Shown here: piece by piece, positions 24,054 to 27,908 of the stretch
Position numbering within the stretch: the first letter of the stretch is position 1
Layout: each line of letters starts with the position of its first letter
Assembly (NCBI GenBank): GCA_904501795.1
Contig: CAJGCK010000009.1
Span: 1-27,908, forward strand
Direction: 5' to 3'
Origin: an uncultured Clostridia bacterium
GTDB lineage: Bacteria; Bacillota; Clostridia; Christensenellales; Borkfalkiaceae
DNA: 27,908 nucleotides
The notes under the pieces: model-generated
The model's database searches: none
Seen by the model: only the letters and a program-made list of their open reading frames with translations
What the model was told of the DNA's origin: nothing
Position numbers and translations under genes: made by a program

Positions 24054-26321
24054 TTATAGTTTGTTTCTTTGGATTTTTCCGCTTATCGTTTTTGGAAGTT
24101 CGTCACGGAACACCACTACTCTGGGATATTTATAAGGAGCGGTGTGGTCTTTAACGTATTTTTGAATTTCTTTCTTTAATTCTTCACTAGGCTCGGTGCC
24201 TTTGGTTAATACTATACTTGCCTTAACCACTTGTCCACGCACTTCGTCGGGAACGGCGGAAACACCGCACTCTAATACGTAAGGTAATTCCATTATTACG
24301 CTTTCTATCTCAAACGGCCCTATACGATAACCGGAAGATTTGATAACGTCGTCTACACGACCAACGTACCAAAAATATCCATCTTCATCACGCCACGCGG
24401 TGTCGCCCGTGTGATAAACGCCGTCGTGCCATGCTTCAAAAGTTTTTTCGGTATCACGATAATATTCTCTAAACAATCCGCACGGTACGTTTTTGTCGGT
24501 ATGAATAACTATTTCACCCACTTCACCGGCGGGCAAACTGTTTCCTTCACTATCTACCACGTCAACTTCGTATTGTGGATTAGCCTTTCCCATCGCGCCA
24601 ATTTTAGGCGTAGTTCCGTAAAGGTTTGCTATCGCAAGCGTGGTTTCCGTTTGACCAAAGCCTTCCATTATTTCAAGCCCCGTTGCTTCTTTGAATTTAT
24701 TGAATACTTCGGGGTTAAGCGCTTCGCCCGCCGTGGTCATGTGGTGTATCGAAGAAAGGTCGAACTTAGATAAGTCGCCACGAATTAGCATACGCAACAT
24801 AGTCGGTGGAGCGCAGAAAGTAGTAATGTTGTATTTTGCAAACATAGGAAGTATATCGTTTTCATCGAACTTGTCGAAGTCGTAAACGAACACCGCGCCT
24901 TCGCAAAGCCATTGTCCATATAGTTTGCCCCACAACGATTTTCCCCAGCCGGTGTCGGAAATGGTCAAGTGCAAACCGTCCCTTTCACAACAATGCCAGT
25001 ATTTTGCGGTTACGAAATGCCCCAAAGCATAGGTGTGTTTGTGCGACGCCATTTTGGGATTGCCAGTAGTTCCCGAAGTAAAGAACATAAGCGCCGATTC
25101 GTCGCCTTGAGAACAATCTTCAGGTCTTTCAAATTTCCCCGAGAACAACGAGTATTCTTTATCAAAATCATGCCAACCGTTTTTGCAACCGCCAACCATT
25201 ATTAGTTTTTCTACTTGCGGGCATTTTTTAGACGCGCTTTCAGCGTATTGATAAGTGTCGCCGTCAGCCGTACAAACGATTGCTTTTACGCCGGCCGAAT
25301 TATATCTGTACTCAAAGTCGTGTTCTTTAAGTTGGTTGGTTGCGGGAATTGCAACCGCGCCGAGTTTGTGCAAAGCAACCATACAAAACCAAAATTGATA
25401 ATGCCTTTTCAAAACTAACATTACCTTGTCGCCACGCTTAATCCCAAGCGAAGTAAAATAGTTTGCAACTTGGTTAGACGCGCGTTTTATATCCTTAAAA
25501 GTAAACCTTCTTTCAACCTTGTGTTTGTCTAAATGAAGCATCGCAAGTTTTTCGGGATATTTTTCGGCAATTTCGTCCACGATATCAAAACCGAAGTTAA
25601 AAGTTTCGGTATTCTTAAATTTTATCGATTCAAGTCTGCCCGTTGAGTCTTCTTTGGTTTCAACGAATTTTTCACAAACTAGTTTTTCACTCTTTTTTGC
25701 AGCCATAACGCTTTTTCTAACGACGGTTTCAGCAGAATTATCACCCGACATAACCACCGCAACGAAGGTGCACGCCTTTCCGTCTACCGCAATCATGCCG
25801 TGCGGGATAGAAGAGTTGTAATATATGCTGTCGCCTTCTTGCAAGATTTCTACGTGGTTACCAACTTGAACTTTTAGTTTTCCGCTTAATACAAGGTCGA
25901 ATTCTTGTCCACTGTGCGTGGTTAAATGAATAGGCTTGTTTTGTTGTGATGCGGAATATTCGTAAGTAACGTAATATGGTTCTGCAAGTTTATCTTTGAA
26001 TTTTGGCGCAAGGTTTGCTATATCTAAGCCTTCGTCTTTTGCCGTTTCTTGACCTTTCCCCTTTCTAGTTACCGTGTAAGTAGAAAGTTTTGCCGAACTA
26101 CCTTCTAGCAGTTCAGTCATTTCAACGCCGAAAGCCAAAGCGCATTTATGTATAAACGAAAAAGGAATATCTTCTTTTCCGCTCTCATATTCGCAATATT
26201 GTTCTTCGGTAACGTTTGTTTTTTTAGCCATTTCGTTAACGGAAAAGCCCATAATTTCGCGCAACTCCTTAATTCTAGTTGCAATCTCCGATAACTGACT
26301 TAAAGTGTTGTTTGTGTTCAT
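24054..26321 (-). CDS. Fusion protein: XRE-type HTH, cupin and AMP-forming acyl-CoA synthetase
   Basis: The 755-residue protein has three parts. Residues ~15-70 are an XRE helix-turn-helix (IKELREIMGFSVNEMAKKTN). Residues ~118-195 are a cupin_2 barrel with HSGQE (H136, E140) and PHGM (H174). From ~235 a complete acyl-CoA synthetase follows: FTSGTTGNPK (414-423), GFGQTET (554-560), YHTGD (636-640), GRVDDVIKSSGYRI (654-667) and the catalytic Lys in ISGKIQ (K749). The segment SDTGWGKSLWGKLYGQWL (455-472) points to the medium-chain acyl-CoA synthetase branch. It ends six residues after K749. HTH-cupin proteins are normally separate regulators, so this is an enzyme carrying its own DNA-binding and ligand-binding parts. 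The start has AAGGAGG about 10 bases upstream. A T-box leader lies about 250 bases upstream. Substrate is unknown; a short or branched-chain acid is likely. Confidence 0.88.
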   Translation of the reverse strand: MNTNNTLSQLSEIATRIKELREIMGFSVNEMAKKTNVTEEQYCEYESGKEDIPFSFIHKCALAFGVEMTELLEGSSAKLSTYTVTRKGKGQETAKDEGLDIANLAPKFKDKLAEPYYVTYEYSASQQNKPIHLTTHSGQEFDLVLSGKLKVQVGNHVEILQEGDSIYYNSSIPHGMIAVDGKACTFVAVVMSGDNSAETVVRKSVMAAKKSEKLVCEKFVETKEDSTGRLESIKFKNTETFNFGFDIVDEIAEKYPEKLAMLHLDKHKVERRFTFKDIKRASNQVANYFTSLGIKRGDKVMLVLKRHYQFWFCMVALHKLGAVAIPATNQLKEHDFEYRYNSAGVKAIVCTADGDTYQYAESASKKCPQVEKLIMVGGCKNGWHDFDKEYSLFSGKFERPEDCSQGDESALMFFTSGTTGNPKMASHKHTYALGHFVTAKYWHCCERDGLHLTISDTGWGKSLWGKLYGQWLCEGAVFVYDFDKFDENDILPMFAKYNITTFCAPPTMLRMLIRGDLSKFDLSSIHHMTTAGEALNPEVFNKFKEATGLEIMEGFGQTETTLAIANLYGTTPKIGAMGKANPQYEVDVVDSEGNSLPAGEVGEIVIHTDKNVPCGLFREYYRDTEKTFEAWHDGVYHTGDTAWRDEDGYFWYVGRVDDVIKSSGYRIGPFEIESVIMELPYVLECGVSAVPDEVRGQVVKASIVLTKGTEPSEELKKEIQKYVKDHTAPYKYPRVVVFRDELPKTISGKIQRNKL

Positions 26322-26369
26322 GGTTATATACCTCCTTAATTATTATTGTTTTTATTTTATATTTTTATT

Positions 26370-26549
26370 GAAATCAAAAGGCGAAGCAGTTAACGCAGTA
26401 TTGCAATGTTTTTGCTTCTTGCCACCCACCATGCGTTTTTAGGAGTTAGAAACGAACAAGACAAGGCTCGTGAAGACTTTTGGGTGAGATTGACCTTGTT
26501 GGTCATCGAAATCAAAAGGCGAAGCAGTTAACGCAGTATTGCGATGTTT
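26370..26549. repeat. Pair of 42-bp direct repeats between the T-box and the synthetase gene
   Basis: A 42-base sequence at 26370-26411 (beginning GAAATCAAAAGGCGAAGCAG) recurs at 26508-26549 with one mismatch, an offset of 138 bases. The 96 bases between include a small GACC..GGTC hairpin (near 26491-26504). The rest of the 26322-26570 gap holds the ribosome binding site and nothing else I recognise. This may be a dispersed repeat element or a duplication scar. Confidence 0.85.
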
Positions 26550-26570
26550 ATAACTTCTATAAATAAAAAA

Positions 26571-26842
26571 TTCGCCTCAAAAACTTTTGAGACGAACGTT
26601 CAATACGTACGCGGTACCACTCAAATTGTAGTTTACACTACCACCTTCAGAATCTAACAATTCCTATGCACTAACGTAGCAAACACGGAAACCCCTACTC
26701 GATAAACTTTTGGACTTTCGGCTCAGAAGTGATAGATTTCTATTAGTTTTTATTGGGATCACACCGCCCCCAACTCTCTGTGAAAACGCTTGATAGAACC
26801 CGTCTTCGTCGTAGCCTTTAATATTAAGATAAGCAAAGTCTA
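26571..26842 (-). promoter_or_regulatory. T-box leader (tentative Ile specificity) upstream of the HTH-cupin-acyl-CoA synthetase gene
   Basis: Read on the minus strand, the leader has a stem I base GGCT..GAAG / CTTC..AGCC, the distal AGAGAGTTGGGGG (near 26777-26765), and a T-box sequence TTTGAGTGGTACCGCG (about 26625-26610) with the tRNA-pairing TGGT. A terminator hairpin TTCGTCTCAAAA/TTTTGAGGCGAA (26596-26571, one mismatch) runs into TTTTTTATTT. The 3' side of the specifier loop reads ATCTATCA; by position relative to the following ACTTCTGAGC the specifier would be ATC (26733-26731), Ile. TAT (Tyr) one base off cannot be excluded, and the usual AGTA loop strand is not clear. The nearest downstream gene is the synthetase, 250 bases away. 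Confidence 0.88.
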
Positions 26843-26865
26843 ACACTAGAAAAACCATTTGTCAA
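26837..26865 (-). promoter_or_regulatory. Promoter of the second T-box leader
   Basis: Minus strand TTGACA (26865-26860), 17 bases, TAGACT (26842-26837). Confidence 0.65.
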
Positions 26866-26885
26866 GCATTTTTTCAACTATTTTT

Positions 26886-27061
26886 TTATTTTTTATTTCT
26901 TTTTTCAAACGCCGAATAAAGTTCGTTTGAAACGTTTTTCATTTCGTTTTCGGGAATTTTAAGCACCTTTTTATCGTAAGTTAAAAGCCCGTTAGTTTCA
27001 TCTTCAACGTCGCTAAGCTGAGTTAAAACACAGCCACAAAGCCCGCTCTCTATTGCGGGGC
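26886..27061 (-). pseudogene. C-terminal remnant of a GH2-type glycoside hydrolase
   Basis: The minus strand reads from about 27061 to a stop at 26888-26886, about 58 codons: AIESGLCGCVLTQLSDVEDE, then TNGLLTYDKKVLKIPENEMK and a basic tail. This strongly resembles the end of the catalytic barrel and the C-terminus of GH2-like (beta-galactosidase/glucuronidase-type) enzymes, where the TQ(L/V)(S/T)DVE and NGL.TYDRK pattern is usual. No start codon or ribosome binding site precedes it, and the frame upstream loses resemblance at a small inverted repeat, GCTGGTGAACCAGC (27060-27073 region), next to the terminator of another gene. So the gene's 5' nine-tenths have been deleted. Confidence 0.65.
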
Positions 27062-27087
27062 TGGTGAACCAGCAGAGCCGTAATAGT

Positions 27088-27116
27088 AAAAGCGTTAGAA
27101 TTTTTCTAACGCTTTT
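27088..27116 (-). terminator. Terminator of the small zinc-ribbon membrane protein gene
   Basis: AAAAGCGTTAGAA (27088-27100), 3-base loop, TTCTAACGCTTTT (27104-27116): 13 perfect pairs, 17 bases after the stop codon. Confidence 0.85.
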
Positions 27117-27132
27117 ATCTATTTATTAATTT

Positions 27133-27429
27133 CTATTTCTTTTTAATGTTATCTGTTATATCAACGAACAACCACACGAAAAATAGACAATAAAACAAGT
27201 ATCCAACGCACTCTAACGTCATAAGCAATCCTTTGCCAAGGGATTTCCATACGTGCCGTTTTTTAATCGCTCTATTTTGCATTTCATTACACGCACTAGC
27301 ACTATATAGTTTTATTGCTTTTTCTGTAATGAAGGCTTCTTTGCAATTAGGACAAATATTAGCCTCTTTATTGCTATCTACAAATATATCTACTTTGCAA
27401 TTCGGGCATTTCGCATTATATTGTGCCAT
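27133..27429 (-). CDS. Small zinc-ribbon protein with one membrane segment, unknown function
   Basis: The 98-residue product begins MAQYNAKCPNCK and has a zinc ribbon CPNC (C8, C11) and CPNC (C26, C29), a basic middle (AIKKRHVWKSLGKG) and one hydrophobic segment at about 69-90, ending in NIKKK. An in-frame ATG 10 codons earlier overlaps the -10 box TATAAT, so it cannot be in the transcript as a start; the ATG at 27429 has GGAG eight bases upstream. The ribbon is probably cytoplasmic. No function is recognised. It is the mirror of the cassette protein at 5558, which has its membrane spans first and its ribbon last. Confidence 0.75.
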   Translation of the reverse strand: MAQYNAKCPNCKVDIFVDSNKEANICPNCKEAFITEKAIKLYSASACNEMQNRAIKKRHVWKSLGKGLLMTLECVGYLFYCLFFVWLFVDITDNIKKK

Positions 27430-27457
27430 TTTCTTCTCCAAAACACTTTGTTCTTTC

Positions 27458-27486
27458 ATTATAACATTTTACATAAGATATTGCAA
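27458..27486 (-). promoter_or_regulatory. Promoter of the small zinc-ribbon gene
   Basis: Minus strand TTGCAA (27486-27481), 17 bases, TATAAT (27463-27458). Confidence 0.8.
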
Positions 27487-27549
27487 CAAAATAGAAAAAG
27501 CAAAAACTTGTCAAAAATTTTGCTTTTTAAAATGGTTAGATTTTTACTA

Positions 27550-27587
27550 ATAAAAAATACTGCAAAGCCTTATGTGGCTCTGCAGTA
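27550..27587 (-). terminator. Terminator-like hairpin after the multi-hairpin element
   Basis: TACTGCAAAGCC (27558-27569) pairs with GGCTCTGCAGTA (27576-27587) with one mismatch and a 6-base loop; on the minus strand TTTTTTATTA follows. It would end a transcript crossing the element at 27602-27717. Confidence 0.8.
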
Positions 27588-27601
27588 CCTCCCTTGGTCG
27601 T

Positions 27602-27717
27602 GGGAGTGGGATTTGCTTCTCTCGAGCCTCCCGCAAAACAGTCCGCTGGACTGTTTTTTCGCCTAAAGGCGAACACGCAACCTTAAGGTTGCTCGCTCCT
27701 AATTCAAATCCCCTCCC
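27602..27717. other. Four-way multi-hairpin element (structured repeat or small RNA candidate)
   Basis: An outer stem of 13 pairs with one bulged T, GGGAGTGGGATTTG (27602-27615) / CAAATCCCCTCCC (27705-27717), encloses three hairpins: AAAACAGTCC/GGACTGTTTT (27635-27657, 3-base loop), TCGCCT/AGGCGA (27659-27672) and the perfect 16-base palindrome GCAACCTTAAGGTTGC (27677-27692). It looks like a cloverleaf but has no anticodon loop. The outer arms resemble the tRNA T-arm next door (GGGGATTTGAA on the antisense). It lies between the tRNA-fMet terminator and another terminator on the minus strand. Strand of function is unknown. Confidence 0.7.
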
Positions 27718-27730
27718 TTTCCCTAGCATA

Positions 27731-27768
27731 GCAAAAAAGAAAAACACCAACCGTTTGGTTGATGTTTT
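27731..27768 (-). terminator. Terminator of the tRNA-fMet gene
   Basis: Minus strand AAAACATCAACC (27768-27757), loop AAAC, GGTTGGTGTTTT (27752-27741), one mismatch, then TCTTTTTTGC. Confidence 0.85.
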
Positions 27769-27773
27769 CTTTT

Positions 27774-27851
<78 letters not shown>

Positions 27852-27877
27852 ATGTGCGTTTTTCAATTTGCTTAACT

Positions 27878-27906
27878 ATAATATACTATTATTTACCGTT
27901 TGTCAA
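27878..27906 (-). promoter_or_regulatory. Promoter of the tRNA-fMet gene
   Basis: Minus strand TTGACA (27906-27901), 17 bases, TATTAT (27883-27878), 27 bases before the tRNA. Confidence 0.8.
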
Positions 27907-27908
27907 CC

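Noticed and set aside
27602..27717. Possible extra tRNA gene because of the cloverleaf shape
   Set aside because: The hairpin loops are 0-3 bases, there is no anticodon loop, and the T-loop and D-loop consensus bases are missing.
27547..27750. 67-codon open frame on the minus strand near the tRNA
   Set aside because: It runs through the palindromes of the multi-hairpin element and two terminators; the frame is a by-product of those repeats.

Overview
The window looks like the chromosome of a low-GC, anaerobic Bacillota, most likely an uncultured gut Clostridia lineage. The reasons are AGGAGG-type ribosome binding sites, TTGACA/TATAAT promoters with 17-base spacing before most transcription units, two T-box leaders, many intrinsic terminators, and a gene set of phenylacetate-CoA ligase with an ACT-domain partner, an NhaC antiporter, an NCS2 purine permease, GH43 and GH2-type glycoside hydrolases and giant surface proteins. 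No phage or plasmid genes and no CRISPR array are seen.

Layout. (1) 1-3.8 kb: the 5' part of a membrane-anchored surface protein with nearly identical 54-residue repeats that runs off the left edge; upstream of it a tRNA nucleotidyltransferase, divergent from a diacylglycerol-kinase-type lipid kinase. (2) 3.8-7.1 kb: a GH43 glycosidase and an alpha/beta-hydrolase esterase on the minus strand, probably for trimming plant polysaccharide. Between them sits an 842-bp block bounded by 19-bp perfect inverted repeats. It holds a promoter, a strongly structured leader RNA ending in an intrinsic terminator, and a small membrane/zinc-ribbon protein. (3) 7.3-16.4 kb: one 3025-residue surface protein with a signal peptide, a very long beta-helix region built from seven modules, a helical stalk, one membrane span and a cytoplasmic tail with a duplicated basic domain. 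(4) 16.6-21.8 kb: minus-strand genes for an NCS2 purine permease, an NhaC antiporter, and an operon of a PHP phosphatase and an ElaA-type acetyltransferase; a decayed AraC-type regulator lies between the two transporters. (5) 21.9-26.9 kb: two T-box controlled acid-activating enzymes facing each other. On the plus strand a T-box with a probable Phe specifier (TTC) precedes phenylacetate-CoA ligase and a double-ACT protein. On the minus strand a second T-box (tentative Ile specifier, ATC) lies upstream of an unusual XRE-HTH/cupin/acyl-CoA synthetase fusion. (6) 26.9-27.9 kb: a GH2-like gene remnant, a small zinc-ribbon membrane protein, a multi-hairpin element, and an initiator tRNA-Met gene with a bulged base in its T stem.

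How the genes may work together. The most coherent idea is region 5. A T-box switches a gene ON when a given tRNA is uncharged, so a Phe T-box on phenylacetate-CoA ligase suggests the enzyme serves Phe supply (phenylacetate to phenylacetyl-CoA, then reductive carboxylation to phenylpyruvate) and not Phe breakdown. The second T-box on an acyl-CoA synthetase may do the same for a branched-chain acid. This is inference; the 2-oxoacid:ferredoxin oxidoreductase it needs is not in this window. The strongest candidates for undescribed biology are this paired T-box arrangement, the inverted-repeat cassette with its structured leader, and the giant envelope-spanning protein.
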